A stretch of 64,000 nucleotides of DNA from JBBIND01 sp037444075 (lineage in GTDB: Bacteria; Acidobacteriota; Terriglobia; Bryobacterales; Bryobacteraceae): the NCBI GenBank assembly GCA_037444075.1, contig JBBIND010000004.1, positions 34,271 through 98,270 on the forward strand, in the 5' to 3' direction. Under the pieces are notes generated by a model, which had not been told where the DNA came from, searched no databases, and worked only from the letters and a program-made list of their open reading frames with translations. How positions within the stretch are numbered: the first letter of the stretch is position 1; the number at the start of each line of letters is the position of its first letter. A program made the position numbers and the translations under genes. Below are positions 35,379-43,755 of this stretch, piece after piece.

Positions 35379-36218
35379 CTAGTCGGGCAATACTGTTTTG
35401 TCCACTGGCATGCCGAGCTTCTCATAGAGCTTCCGCCGGCTGGCCTTGTCTCCTTCCAGGATAACCATCGCCGCCTTTGCGACCTCCTCGGCATGTTCCC
35501 TCGGCACCACGATGACGCCGTCGCCATCCGCCACCACCACGTCGCCGGGACGCACGAGCACGCCCGCACAGGTAATGGGCTTGTTCACGGACTCGATCTC
35601 GTTCCTCCCGGGGCGGATTCCGCGGCCGACCTGTTTCAGATAGACGGGCACTTTCTGCTTGATGATCTCGTCCGTGTCGCGCGCGCCTCCGGTGGTGATC
35701 ACCCCAACCGCGCCACGCAGCTTCCACACCAGAATGTTGTTCGAACCGATAGTGCCGGTGTCTCCGTCTTGCGTGCCGTCGATGACGATGACGGAGCCTC
35801 TGCGAAGCAAGCTGACGAATGGCTCCGGCGAGAGCTGGTTGTACCACCAGCCTTCCCACTTCTTGTACTCCTCCACCGGCATCCGCCCGGCACGCCGGTT
35901 GGTGGGCACATAGCGCGCCGTCACGGCAATACCCACGAAGCGGTGTGAGAAGTCTTCCGTGTTCTTCCACAGCGCCTTCATGGCAGGCTCCATCAGCCCC
36001 ACGTCCTGCAGCCCGACGATGTCCATGCCGTCGCTGACATCCGCCACACGCAGCGGTTCATACAGGCGCAGAATCCTGTCGTCCTCTTCCTGCGTGTAGG
36101 TCTTGAAACTGATGTAGGTTTTCTCAGCCGCAGCGGCCTGTGGCGGCGAAGCGGCCGTAGCTGACAGCGCCACGAACGTGGCGAGAGCGAGGGTCATGCA
36201 GAGGGTGGCAGTGCGCAT
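35379..36218 (-). CDS. Exported RraA-like / HMG-aldolase-like protein
   Basis: 279 residues; strong GGAAGGAG precedes the ATG. A Sec signal peptide (LALATFVALSATAAS) is unusual for this family. Family core: VADVSDGMDIVGLQDVGLM, VIVIDGTQDGDTGTIGSNNILVWKLRGAVGVITTGG, then ARDTDEI (the GGxRD substrate arginine/metal aspartate motif), and PGDVVVADGDGVIVVP. Homologues are 4-hydroxy-4-methyl-2-oxoglutarate aldolases or RNase E regulators. The export signal excludes an RNase E role; a periplasmic aldolase or decarboxylase is more likely (inference). Confidence 0.85.
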   Translation of the reverse strand: MRTATLCMTLALATFVALSATAASPPQAAAAEKTYISFKTYTQEEDDRILRLYEPLRVADVSDGMDIVGLQDVGLMEPAMKALWKNTEDFSHRFVGIAVTARYVPTNRRAGRMPVEEYKKWEGWWYNQLSPEPFVSLLRRGSVIVIDGTQDGDTGTIGSNNILVWKLRGAVGVITTGGARDTDEIIKQKVPVYLKQVGRGIRPGRNEIESVNKPITCAGVLVRPGDVVVADGDGVIVVPREHAEEVAKAAMVILEGDKASRRKLYEKLGMPVDKTVLPD

Positions 36219-36275
36219 AGGTTCTCCTTCCTGGCAACATGATATCCCGGCGCCCGGGGGGACTGCGATGCCCGG

Positions 36276-36745
36276 TCAGCGCACCAGGCTACTGGTCCCG
36301 GGGCGTGCGAATCGAGGGTCGCGCTCCGCGTAGTCCTCCGGCCGTGCGACGCGCTTGGTCAGCCACTCGATAACCGCCGCCCAGCCCAGGCTCTCCGGGT
36401 CACCCGGCGGGTAGCCGTTTACGACGGCCAAAACGTCAAAGCCTTGTCTGAGCTGGAACGTCAAGGTAGGGCCTCTCAGTTCCTTACGGATGACGCGGAT
36501 TACGTAATCCTCCGCGCTCATCTGCGCGGCCTTGCGGTGGTAGCCGCGCAGGCGGCGCCCGCCCGGATGCGGCGAAGCTTGAGACGCCTCACCAGCTTCC
36601 GTCGCGCCGCGTGCGGAGCCTTGCCGGTGCCTTGGCCATGCACTCCCGGATCTGTTCCCGCATGCGATCCGTCTGCATATCCCCATTGCAGGCAGGTTCC
36701 CGAGCCTGGTAGGCGTCCGCGGTTTTTCTTATGGACTCCAGACAA
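36276..36745 (-). pseudogene. Truncated, frameshifted GNAT acetyltransferase
   Basis: Two frames together give the C-terminal half of a GNAT N-acetyltransferase. One frame (about 36745-36560) has PGVHGQGTGKAPHAARRKL, the acetyl-CoA loop, followed by LKLRRIRAG. The other (about 36570-36276) continues with RRLRGYHRKAAQMSAEDYV, then RGPTLTFQLRQGFDVL and WAAVIEW. The switch lies in a GC-rich run near 36560-36575. No N-terminal half is found upstream. A single sequencing error could explain the frameshift but not the missing N-terminus. Confidence 0.65.
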
Positions 36746-36776
36746 AATTGCTTTAGCCGATCCGGCGGAGTTACGC

Positions 36777-36782
36777 TATAAT
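36777..36782 (+). promoter_or_regulatory. -10 box upstream of the DUF2934 gene
   Basis: Consensus TATAAT; if used, the ATG at 36785 falls at or before the RNA start, so the ATG at 36815 is the better start. Confidence 0.5.
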
Positions 36783-36814
36783 CAATGGAGGATTCTTACA
36801 TTTCGGTTGGGAAT

Positions 36815-37096
36815 ATGCCTAAGTCATCTGAGAACAAGAACACCCGGGTGGGGAGCCCCCGGAAGGCCAAATCTGCGGAGAGCAACTCTCAGCAGGTATC
36901 CGGCGCCCGTAAACGCGCCGAGAAGGCGACCTCCCCGCTCACCACCTCCTCGGAGTTGGATCCTTGCGAAGTAGCCCGGTTGGCCTACTCGTATTGGGAA
37001 GCTCGAGGCTGTGAGGGCGGCGACCCGGCAGCGGATTGGTACCGCGCGGAGGAAGAATTACGCCCTCGCCGCACAGTGGCTGCGGCCGCTTCCTAA
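36815..37096 (+). CDS. DUF2934-domain small protein
   Basis: 93 residues from the ATG at 36815 (an in-frame ATG at 36785 is the alternative). The first half is lysine/serine-rich and disordered (MPKSSENKNTRVGSPRKAK). The C-terminus carries the DUF2934 helix pair: EVARLAYSYWEARG then PAADWYRAEEEL. The family is frequent in Acidobacteria and Proteobacteria; its function is unknown. It converges on lexA 21 nt away. Confidence 0.75.
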   Translation: MPKSSENKNTRVGSPRKAKSAESNSQQVSGARKRAEKATSPLTTSSELDPCEVARLAYSYWEARGCEGGDPAADWYRAEEELRPRRTVAAAAS

Positions 37097-37117
37097 GACC
37101 GCCATTGGGGCGAGTGC

Positions 37118-37750
37118 TCAGTGGTACTTGCGTAGAACCGCGAGCACAACTCCTTGAATCTTCAGACATTCGGCCGGCACCCGCAACGGCTGCATGGCGG
37201 CGTTGGCGGGCTGCAGGCGTACCATGGACTCGGATTCGCGGTAGTACCGCTTCAGCGTGGTTTCCTGCCCGTCGATGAGTGCGACGACGATTTCGCCGTT
37301 TCGCGGTTGATGGGAGCGCTTGACCAGGACATAATCGCCGCTCAGGATGTGGTCCTCCACCATGGAATCGCCTCGCACCTCGAGCGCGAAGACCTCGGGT
37401 TCGTCGAGAAACTCAGAAAAACTGAGGCTCTCTTTGTCCGCGAAGGCTTCCACTGGCGAACCCGCCGCAATACGGCCGGTCAACGGCAACTCAGGAGCCG
37501 ATGGCCGGCTATCCCGAGTCCGCTTCTGGTCTGCCAGGTACTCCGGAGAAAGCTCGAGCGACCGGCTTTGCCGGGGGACGCGGCGCAAGTAGTTCTTGGC
37601 TTCCAAAGCCGAGATATGCTTGTGAACCGTCGCCAGAGAGGCCAAGCCTAAGCCGGAGGCAATTTCCTCAAAGCTTGGGCAATAGCCGTTCTCCTCTTCG
37701 AAGGAAAGGATGAAATCCAGAACCTGTTTTTGTCTCTTGGTGAGCGGCAT
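37118..37750 (-). CDS. lexA: LexA repressor
   Basis: 210 residues. The N-terminal winged helix (KRQKQVLDFILSFEEENGYCPSFEEIA ends the first helices) is followed by a linker and the S24 autoprotease domain. The self-cleavage pair A96-G97 (RIAAGSP), nucleophile S129 (VRGDSMVED) and K167 (ETTLKRYY) are all present, so it should be cleavable after RecA activation. It represses the DNA-damage response. Promoter elements lie at 37769-37797. A classical GAAC/GTTC or CTGT/ACAG box is not evident upstream. Confidence 0.95.
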   Translation of the reverse strand: MPLTKRQKQVLDFILSFEEENGYCPSFEEIASGLGLASLATVHKHISALEAKNYLRRVPRQSRSLELSPEYLADQKRTRDSRPSAPELPLTGRIAAGSPVEAFADKESLSFSEFLDEPEVFALEVRGDSMVEDHILSGDYVLVKRSHQPRNGEIVVALIDGQETTLKRYYRESESMVRLQPANAAMQPLRVPAECLKIQGVVLAVLRKYH

Positions 37751-37768
37751 CGAATCCCCCTAGTCCAC

Positions 37769-37797
37769 ATTTTGGGCGAAGAAAAGGGGAAAGTCAA
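37769..37797 (-). promoter_or_regulatory. lexA promoter
   Basis: Minus-strand -35 TTGACT (37797-37792) and -10 CAAAAT (37774-37769), 17 bp apart. ACTAGT at the -35 and ACTAG near the start form a loose inverted pair, a possible operator. Confidence 0.5.
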
Positions 37798-37832
37798 CTA
37801 GTGATTTTTGTGTCCGGGGGACGGCGGCCAGG

Positions 37833-38063
37833 CTAGCCGCGGCCGCAAAAAGCCGCGTTGGGGCAGCTTTGGGGCGAGCAACCTGCAGGCGCTGCCTGCG
37901 GTTGAGAGTTCGGTCCCGAAGCGTGCGCCGCAAATGTAGAAAGCTGTTGTTTCAGGTTCAATCCGCCACAGGAAGGGCAGGTCACCTGCTCAGAACCAGA
38001 GGAGCGGACCAACTTCTCGAACAAAGCCTTACATTCTTCGCAGCGGTATTCATAGATGGGCAT
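37833..38063 (-). CDS. FmdB-family zinc-ribbon protein
   Basis: 76 residues. N-terminal MPIYEYRCEECKALFEKL and TCPSCGG give the CxxC...CxxC zinc ribbon of the FmdB putative regulatory family. A disordered, proline/glutamine-rich tail contains three further cysteines (GCSPQSCPNAAFCGRG). Role unknown. It lies just downstream of dacB with a 12-nt gap and is probably co-transcribed. Confidence 0.85.
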   Translation of the reverse strand: MPIYEYRCEECKALFEKLVRSSGSEQVTCPSCGGLNLKQQLSTFAAHASGPNSQPQAAPAGCSPQSCPNAAFCGRG

Positions 38064-38075
38064 TCGGAGTCACCC

Positions 38076-39557
38076 TTATTCGACGAGTAGTAAAGCCATT
38101 CTATCAATGAACCGGCGAACTGCGCTGGGTGAGGCATGGTAGTTGTTAACAAGAATGGAGAAGGCCAGGCGGCCTCCGCGTCTGGGCTCGGCATAACCTG
38201 ACAACGCGCTGACGTGGCTCAGCGTGCCGGTCTTGGCAAAGATGCGGGCTCCGCCGGAGTCCTTTTCGAAACGGTCACTCAGCGTGCCATCCTGCCCTCC
38301 AACCGGCAGCAGACTCAACCACGCAGCGTGATGCTGGCTGCGGTGCATATAGCTCAGCAACCGCACCGTGGCGGACGGGGTGATCAGCGTCAGGCGCGAC
38401 AGCCCCGACCCGTCCTCAAAGCGGAAGTCCTTCTCTGTGAGACCCAATTCGCCAAGAAATCCCGCCAGCTCTTCCAAGGCGGCTTCGCGGCTCCCAACCT
38501 GACGTCTTGCGCGTGCCACTTCGTGGAGGACCAATTCGGCGTGCAGATTCTGGCTAACCTTGTTGACGATGCGCAGGGTCTCGAGCAATGGCGGCGAAGC
38601 CTGGCGAGCCAGTTCAATCCCCTCAGGGGGTGGAGAGGGCCGCGGGCGTTTCAGATCGCCCACTTCGTGCGGAAAGCGGTGCCTGACTTTGGCGCTCCCA
38701 TTGACCGTAATGCCGCGCCGCTTGAGCGCCTCCACCAACGCCAAAGCGGCAAAGCGAGCCGGGTCGTCGACCGCGAGCAGCCTCGAAATGCCGGCGGAAC
38801 CCGCAGGAACGCTGCCCCAGATCTGCAGCTGGCGGGACCCCGGGCTCCGCGAGATTCTCAGCATGGGCTCGGCCGGGCCTCCCGTCCGCACGCGGTTGTC
38901 GATGACGAAGTGCTCGAGTGAGGGCGTGAGCGTAAGCATTGCCGGCGCCCCAGGTTGGTTCCCCGGACGGATGGTCAGCGTCAGCGCGTTGTCATTGAAG
39001 CTCAACGCGCTGACCGGGGCGCCGTACTCCCACACGGCGTCCTGCACGGCCCAGCCTGAAGGGTAGGGATCCCATACGTAGGCAGTATCGTCGCCCACCA
39101 CATCTCCCTCAACCCGGCGTAGGCCTCTGGAGGCCAACTGTGCCGCCAATCCGTCGAGCGCTGCGACCGGATCGCCAGTGATGGGTCCCTTCCGGTAGGG
39201 GATGACGCGTGCGGATAGAGTCGGATCTCCGCCCCCGACCAGTACCAGATCACTGCGCAATATCCCGTCAGAAACGGGCTCTGCCACGCTGCGCACTACC
39301 GTCTGGAAGCGGTGGTCCGGCCCCAGCTTCACCAATGCCAGAGCCGTGGAGAAGAGCTTGGTGTTCGACGCTGGAACGAAGAAGTGATCGGCATTTCGTT
39401 CGTAGAGCGTTTCCCCGCTCTCCAGGTCGACCGCCTTCGCTCCCCAGAAAGCACGCGCCACGGCCGGGTTCTCCCGTACGAGGGCGTCAATCTTCTCCGC
39501 TAGCGTGGAGCCTGCGCTGAGGCAAGGCAACACCAACAATGCGCACAACCATCTCAT
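38076..39557 (-). CDS. dacB: D-alanyl-D-alanine carboxypeptidase/endopeptidase (PBP4)
   Basis: 493 residues from the ATG at 39557; a GTG at 39578 is the alternative. Signal peptide (LCALLVLPCLSAGS). Penicillin-binding motifs: SNTKLFS (SxxK with the nucleophile serine), SQN in NKVSQNLHAEL (SxN) and AKTGTLSHV (KTG). The long insert between SxxK and SxN is typical of PBP4. It trims and cleaves peptidoglycan cross-links in the periplasm. Confidence 0.92.
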   Translation of the reverse strand: MRWLCALLVLPCLSAGSTLAEKIDALVRENPAVARAFWGAKAVDLESGETLYERNADHFFVPASNTKLFSTALALVKLGPDHRFQTVVRSVAEPVSDGILRSDLVLVGGGDPTLSARVIPYRKGPITGDPVAALDGLAAQLASRGLRRVEGDVVGDDTAYVWDPYPSGWAVQDAVWEYGAPVSALSFNDNALTLTIRPGNQPGAPAMLTLTPSLEHFVIDNRVRTGGPAEPMLRISRSPGSRQLQIWGSVPAGSAGISRLLAVDDPARFAALALVEALKRRGITVNGSAKVRHRFPHEVGDLKRPRPSPPPEGIELARQASPPLLETLRIVNKVSQNLHAELVLHEVARARRQVGSREAALEELAGFLGELGLTEKDFRFEDGSGLSRLTLITPSATVRLLSYMHRSQHHAAWLSLLPVGGQDGTLSDRFEKDSGGARIFAKTGTLSHVSALSGYAEPRRGGRLAFSILVNNYHASPSAVRRFIDRMALLLVE

Positions 39558-39566
39558 GAAAAGGTG

Positions 39567-39572
39567 ATTGTA
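39567..39572 (-). promoter_or_regulatory. Candidate -10 box of dacB
   Basis: Minus-strand TACAAT, 9 nt before the ATG at 39557; RNA would have only a few nucleotides of leader. Confidence 0.35.
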
Positions 39573-39736
39573 CTGCACCGGGCGAGACCGGCGGGGCGCC
39601 TGCCAACCCAGCCGTTACGCCCGAGAGGGGGAGGGCAGGGAAGTTTGCCGTATCTCCTGAACCCGCTTCGTCAATTACCCGGTTTCGAGTAGTCTGGGGA
39701 CTCAGCCGGAACCGCGTGAGCACGAACCGGAAGAGC

Positions 39737-40972
39737 TCACTTTGAGCCGGACGCAAGCCTGTCCGTCCCGCTGAGAGTGGCCTCCAGCCATATCAGCGTG
39801 AGAAGTACGGCTACCATTGTCATTCCTGCCAGTGGCAGCAACATGACGGCTCGTATTCCGAGGTAACCGGCGAAGTAGCTGAGGCTCCAGGGCGCCAACA
39901 GCCCTCCGGACATCGCGAAGGCGAAGAAGCCCGTATAAAAACTCGGGGGCAGATCCGGAAACCGGAAGCCTATCTTCTCGATCAGCAGCGGCAGGATCAT
40001 CGCGAAGCCCCCGCCCAGAAACAGTATCCCCGAGGCAGCGCCGAACGTCGTCTTCGTCATCAGCAGGATGACACATCCAAACTGCGCGGCCAGGACACTG
40101 CACAGTAACAGGTAGCCGTGGCGGAACTTCAGCAGCAGAAACTGGGCCACCACCCGGCCAACCAAGAGTATTGCCCAGTAAAACGCCAGCAAGTGCAGCG
40201 CCAGTTCGGGACTGAATCCGAGCCTCTGGATCAGGAAGACGGGCAGCCAGCCGGCAATCGCCCATTCGTTTCCAAACTGGAAGAAGAGCAACAGTGCGGA
40301 TAGGACGGCTGCCGGGCTGCGCAGATCGCGCCACAATTCGAGCAGCGGCTGCGGCCTCGCGGGAGGATCCGGCCCTCGCAGATGACGCGCATAGTAACAG
40401 GCGAATAAGCCGGGCACCACGGCCAGCAGGAAGAGAATACTGGGAACCGTGTATATGTAGTAGGTCCCGCCCACCAGCAAAGCCATCAACAGACAACCCG
40501 AGACGAATGAGGCTCCTGCCAGGTTGGCCGTGGCCGCGGGGTTGTGGCGGTACGAAGACCATATGGCCAGAGAGGCGGCATGCAAAATCGGCCCCGCGCC
40601 AAACCCCAATAACATAACGCCGGCCAGGCGCCCGGCAGTCGAAACAGGAGGAGAGGCCAATGCCAGGTACAGCAGCGCGCCGCTGCTCAACGCGGCTCCT
40701 AACACCAGAGCGTACGAAACACTCCTTACCCGGAGGATTGGGTAGGATGCACACACCCCTCCTACCACGCCCACGGCCATGAAGATGAAGTAGTGGCCGC
40801 CCGAAGTGAAGTCTGGACGGAGATGGTAGCCCCAGACAGGCAGAACTGCGCCCAGCAGAGACAGCATCAGTCCTAACAAGAAAAATGCGCTCAGCGCCCG
40901 CAGACCGGCCGGAGCATGAATGTTCGCTGATTCCACCGGGGAGGGGCTACGCTGCCATGTCTCGCTGGCCAC
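39737..40972 (-). CDS. Major facilitator superfamily transporter
   Basis: 411 residues from a GTG. About 12 hydrophobic segments in two halves, with the loop near residue 200 (LRGPDPPARPQPLLELWRD) between them. The YPILRVRSVSYALVLGAAL segment matches the cytoplasmic loop after TM2-3 in MFS proteins. Substrate unknown. A TAAAAT box lies 6 nt before the GTG. Confidence 0.8.
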   Translation of the reverse strand: MASETWQRSPSPVESANIHAPAGLRALSAFFLLGLMLSLLGAVLPVWGYHLRPDFTSGGHYFIFMAVGVVGGVCASYPILRVRSVSYALVLGAALSSGALLYLALASPPVSTAGRLAGVMLLGFGAGPILHAASLAIWSSYRHNPAATANLAGASFVSGCLLMALLVGGTYYIYTVPSILFLLAVVPGLFACYYARHLRGPDPPARPQPLLELWRDLRSPAAVLSALLLFFQFGNEWAIAGWLPVFLIQRLGFSPELALHLLAFYWAILLVGRVVAQFLLLKFRHGYLLLCSVLAAQFGCVILLMTKTTFGAASGILFLGGGFAMILPLLIEKIGFRFPDLPPSFYTGFFAFAMSGGLLAPWSLSYFAGYLGIRAVMLLPLAGMTMVAVLLTLIWLEATLSGTDRLASGSK

Positions 40973-40978
40973 CCAGGT

Positions 40979-40984
40979 ATTTTA
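40979..40984 (-). promoter_or_regulatory. -10 box for leaderless MFS gene
   Basis: Minus-strand TAAAAT, 6 nt before the GTG at 40972. Confidence 0.4.
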
Positions 40985-41096
40985 CCCCTCCAGCGCCGGA
41001 CGGCGTGCCTCGGACAATTCGGAATCCTGAATCACGCGGCGGACAAAATACGGAATCCGATAGCCGATCCCATCAGCTGGATTGAAAAAAAAGGGC

Positions 41097-41113
41097 TTAT
41101 CAATTGGTGATAA
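41097..41113. promoter_or_regulatory. Palindromic operator-like site
   Basis: TTATCA, 5 nt, TGATAA: a perfect dyad preceded by an A-rich tract. Its layout resembles CRP/FNR-class half-sites only loosely. Confidence 0.35.
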
Positions 41114-41181
41114 ACCTGCACAGTAGAAGGTAGGGATCTTAGAGGTACGCAACTTATTGGTGGAGGTTGCCTCACCTGAGC

Positions 41182-41215
41182 GGGGTTCCGGCCATGTCGG
41201 AACCCCTTCTTTTTT
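41182..41215 (+). terminator. Rho-independent terminator
   Basis: Perfect 9-bp stem (GGGGTTCCG with CGGAACCCC), 7-nt loop and the T-rich run TTCTTTTTT. Confidence 0.9.
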
Positions 41216-41222
41216 CATCTGC

Positions 41223-41228
41223 TACACT
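41223..41228 (+). promoter_or_regulatory. Candidate -10 box of the alpha/beta hydrolase gene
   Basis: TACACT directly after the terminator and 20 nt before the ATG at 41249. Confidence 0.3.
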
Positions 41229-41248
41229 TGTGCTGCACCCCTTAGCTG

Positions 41249-42265
41249 ATGCCCAATCTGTACGCGCAATGGATGGAATCCTGGGAGCACCGCCTCGCCA
41301 GTCAGGACAAGAATAGACGTGTTTTGGAGTTCGATTGGGGCCTCAGTTGGCTGGACGAAACGGGACTCAACGGCGAGCCTGCCGATCGCCTGCTTCAATC
41401 GGCGGAGACGGCCCTCGCAGATTCCGACCGCTTCTTCAGTTACTTGGCCCCCCGCGACTACGCTTTGCGCTCCGGTATCGTGACGTTCACGAGCGCCCTG
41501 CCTTCTCCATTTGCGGAGAACAACATTGTCTATGCCGAATACTCCCCAGCCAGACGAAGCCATGGGCGCGCCGTGCTGGTGATCCCTCAGTGGAACGCCC
41601 ATCCGGGCGCTCAAGAGAGCTTGTGCAAGATGTTGAACAGGTTCGGTCTGTCGACGCTCCGGCTGAGCAAGCCCTATCACGGACGGCGCAAGCCGGCTGG
41701 ACAGGAGCGCGCCGAATACCACGTTTCGAGCAACCTGGGGCGTACGATTCACGCTACCCGGCAGGCGGTCATCGACTCTCGCTGCTGTCTGGACTGGCTG
41801 GAGAGTCAAGGCTACCACCGGTTCGGAATCCTGGGCACCAGTCTCGGCTCGTGCATTTCCTTCATTACAACAGCGCACGACCGGCGCATCCGTGCCGGCG
41901 TCTACAACCACGTCTCCTCCTACTTCGGCGATGTGGTCTGGTGCGGACTTTCCACCCGGCACGTTCGCCTCGGATTGGAAAGCCGCGTGACGCAGGATGA
42001 ACTTCGGCGTTACTGGGCCGCCATCAGCCCGTTCAGCTACGTCGCCCGGTTTGGCCGGAAGAATCTGAAGAGTCTCTTGATCTGGACCGGCTTCGACCCC
42101 ACCTTCCTCCCTGTCTTTTCGAAGCAACTGCTTGGGGAGTTCGATCGGCTGGGTGTGCCGTACAATCAATTGCGGCTGCCCTGTGGGCACTATACTCTCG
42201 GCGAGTTCCCGTTCAATCTGATAGATGGTCTGGCGATGTCCGCCTTCCTGCGTGCGCACCTGTGA
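41249..42265 (+). CDS. Alpha/beta hydrolase (ABHD18-like)
   Basis: 338 residues. Central strands and oxyanion region: AVLVIPQWNAHPGAQ, then the nucleophile elbow GTSLGS (S198), a probable acidic residue in LIWTGFDPTF and a late histidine in PCGHYTLGEFP. This order fits an alpha/beta-hydrolase triad. The long N-terminal segment (about 100 residues) resembles the ABHD18/DUF2048-like group. Substrate unknown; an ester or amide is expected. Cytosolic, with no signal peptide. Confidence 0.75.
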   Translation: MPNLYAQWMESWEHRLASQDKNRRVLEFDWGLSWLDETGLNGEPADRLLQSAETALADSDRFFSYLAPRDYALRSGIVTFTSALPSPFAENNIVYAEYSPARRSHGRAVLVIPQWNAHPGAQESLCKMLNRFGLSTLRLSKPYHGRRKPAGQERAEYHVSSNLGRTIHATRQAVIDSRCCLDWLESQGYHRFGILGTSLGSCISFITTAHDRRIRAGVYNHVSSYFGDVVWCGLSTRHVRLGLESRVTQDELRRYWAAISPFSYVARFGRKNLKSLLIWTGFDPTFLPVFSKQLLGEFDRLGVPYNQLRLPCGHYTLGEFPFNLIDGLAMSAFLRAHL

Positions 42266-42385
42266 CGGGTAGGGACAACTGCCGGGTGCCGTAAGGACTC
42301 CGCTCCCGGAAAAGGAACCGAGGAAGGTGTCCCCGAAAAGCGTCCGGCTGGCGCTCGCGCAGTTTCGCAACCCGGATTGAAAGGC

Positions 42386-42391
42386 TACAAT
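42386..42391 (+). promoter_or_regulatory. Candidate -10 box of the TPR gene
   Basis: TACAAT, 20 nt before the ATG at 42412. Confidence 0.35.
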
Positions 42392-42411
42392 GGCTTCATC
42401 TCGGCTGCCAT

Positions 42412-43635
42412 ATGGCAACTAAGGCGGAGTTCCTTTTGGGGACTGGCTTGGTCCTTGCGGTCGCGGTGGGTTCTACCATCACGATCCGGACAGATCCGGC
42501 AGGATCGCGCCAGCGTTTCTTGAATCAGATTGCCCCCGCACCCGCGCAGGACCTTCTGGAAGATGCCCGCAAGAATGCGTTCGAGGCCAGTCCCGAAGCA
42601 CGCGCTGAATCCGTTGCGCTCCTGGCTGAAGCTCTGCGCAGGGACCCGGCCAACCCGTTTCGCTGGGCTGATCTGGCTGAAATGCTCGATGAGTTAGAGC
42701 AATTAGATAAGGCGGGCTATTGTTTCACGCAGGCTGTTCAACTGGGGCCGAACATTCCTCCTGTCCTGGTGAGGGCGGCCAATTTTCATTTTGCCCGGCG
42801 AGATCGTTCCGCCGCCATGGAGAATACGCGGCGAGTCCTGGCTTTGGTCCCGCACTACGATTCCTGGGTCTTTGGCGCCTACCACAGGCAAGGGATCCCT
42901 GTTACTGAGGCCTTGTCCGCCGGCCTCCCGGCGGACAAGCGAGCCCGCCAGGCCTATACCCGCCACTTGATGCGCACTGCGACCCATAAGGATGTGGCGC
43001 TTTCCTGGGAATTGCTGCTGAAGGAGAATCAGGCTGACGACACGATCGCCGGTCAGTATGTGCAGTATCTGCTGGATCAGAGGCGGAGTGCTGAAGCGGC
43101 GTCTACCTGGGCCAAGCACCTGGGTGACAGGAAGGCTGACTATCAAGACCCGGAGCTTCTCTATAACGGTGGTTTTGAAAACGAACTTACGGGGTCTCCA
43201 CTGGATTGGCGTGTGCAGAAACTGGAGGGTGTTGAAGACGATTTAGCTACCGGCGAGGGATACGGGAGGGGAAGAGCTCTACGGCTTCGGTTCGCAGGAG
43301 TTGCCAACATAAGCTACTCGCATGTCAGCCAGCATACGGCGGTTCCAAAGGGCGGCAAGTACCGCTTCTCCGCCCGCGTCCGGACGGACCGGTTGACGAC
43401 CAATCAGGGCATCCGCTTTCGACTCTACGATGCGGAGAGTCCCGGTCGATTCGACATTCGAACGGAGCAGTTAGTTGGCACAAACCCATGGACGGCTGTC
43501 CAGCAGTCCATTCAGATTCCTGGTGCCACGCGGCTGCTCGTTGTCCAGGTTGTCAGGGATCCATCTTCGAAGCTCGACAGCAAAATCCGCGGGACGGTTT
43601 GGATAGACAATGTCTCGTTGCTCCCCGCGTCTTAG
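42412..43635 (+). CDS. TPR-containing exported protein with C-terminal carbohydrate-binding-like domain
   Basis: 407 residues. A single N-terminal hydrophobic helix (FLLGTGLVLAVAVGS) acts as signal or anchor. TPR-like helices (ALRRDPANPFRWADLAEML, AGYCFTQAVQLGPN, RRVLALVPHYD) cover about 60-240. The C-terminal beta-sandwich begins at LYNGGFENELTGSPLDWRV and ends VWIDNVSLLPAS, a common pattern in acidobacterial proteins. Function unknown. It converges on the phage-type block; the 120-nt junction holds no clear terminator. Confidence 0.7.
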   Translation: MATKAEFLLGTGLVLAVAVGSTITIRTDPAGSRQRFLNQIAPAPAQDLLEDARKNAFEASPEARAESVALLAEALRRDPANPFRWADLAEMLDELEQLDKAGYCFTQAVQLGPNIPPVLVRAANFHFARRDRSAAMENTRRVLALVPHYDSWVFGAYHRQGIPVTEALSAGLPADKRARQAYTRHLMRTATHKDVALSWELLLKENQADDTIAGQYVQYLLDQRRSAEAASTWAKHLGDRKADYQDPELLYNGGFENELTGSPLDWRVQKLEGVEDDLATGEGYGRGRALRLRFAGVANISYSHVSQHTAVPKGGKYRFSARVRTDRLTTNQGIRFRLYDAESPGRFDIRTEQLVGTNPWTAVQQSIQIPGATRLLVVQVVRDPSSKLDSKIRGTVWIDNVSLLPAS

Positions 43636-43755
43636 AACGGGGCTGTAAGAGGGTCATCTCTTGCGGCCAACCCTTCTCACGTTGTTTGGCAGATGGTCGT
43701 TAGCGCTCGTGTTCTGGTGCTGATGCGCTTCGCCTTCTCACACCGCCACCCGCGC

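Larger units (their letters stand above)
41085..41215 (+). ncRNA. Candidate small RNA ending in an intrinsic terminator
   Basis: The 276-nt gap between MFS (minus) and the hydrolase (plus) has no plausible gene, yet ends in a strong plus-strand terminator (41182-41215). Upstream lie a hairpin-forming stretch (GCAAC ... GTTGC near 41145-41170, enclosed by AGGT/ACCT) and a palindrome at 41097-41113. No plus-strand gene precedes the terminator, so it most simply ends an RNA transcribed from about 41100. The 5' end is a guess. It does not contain the SRP RNA core motif. Confidence 0.35.
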
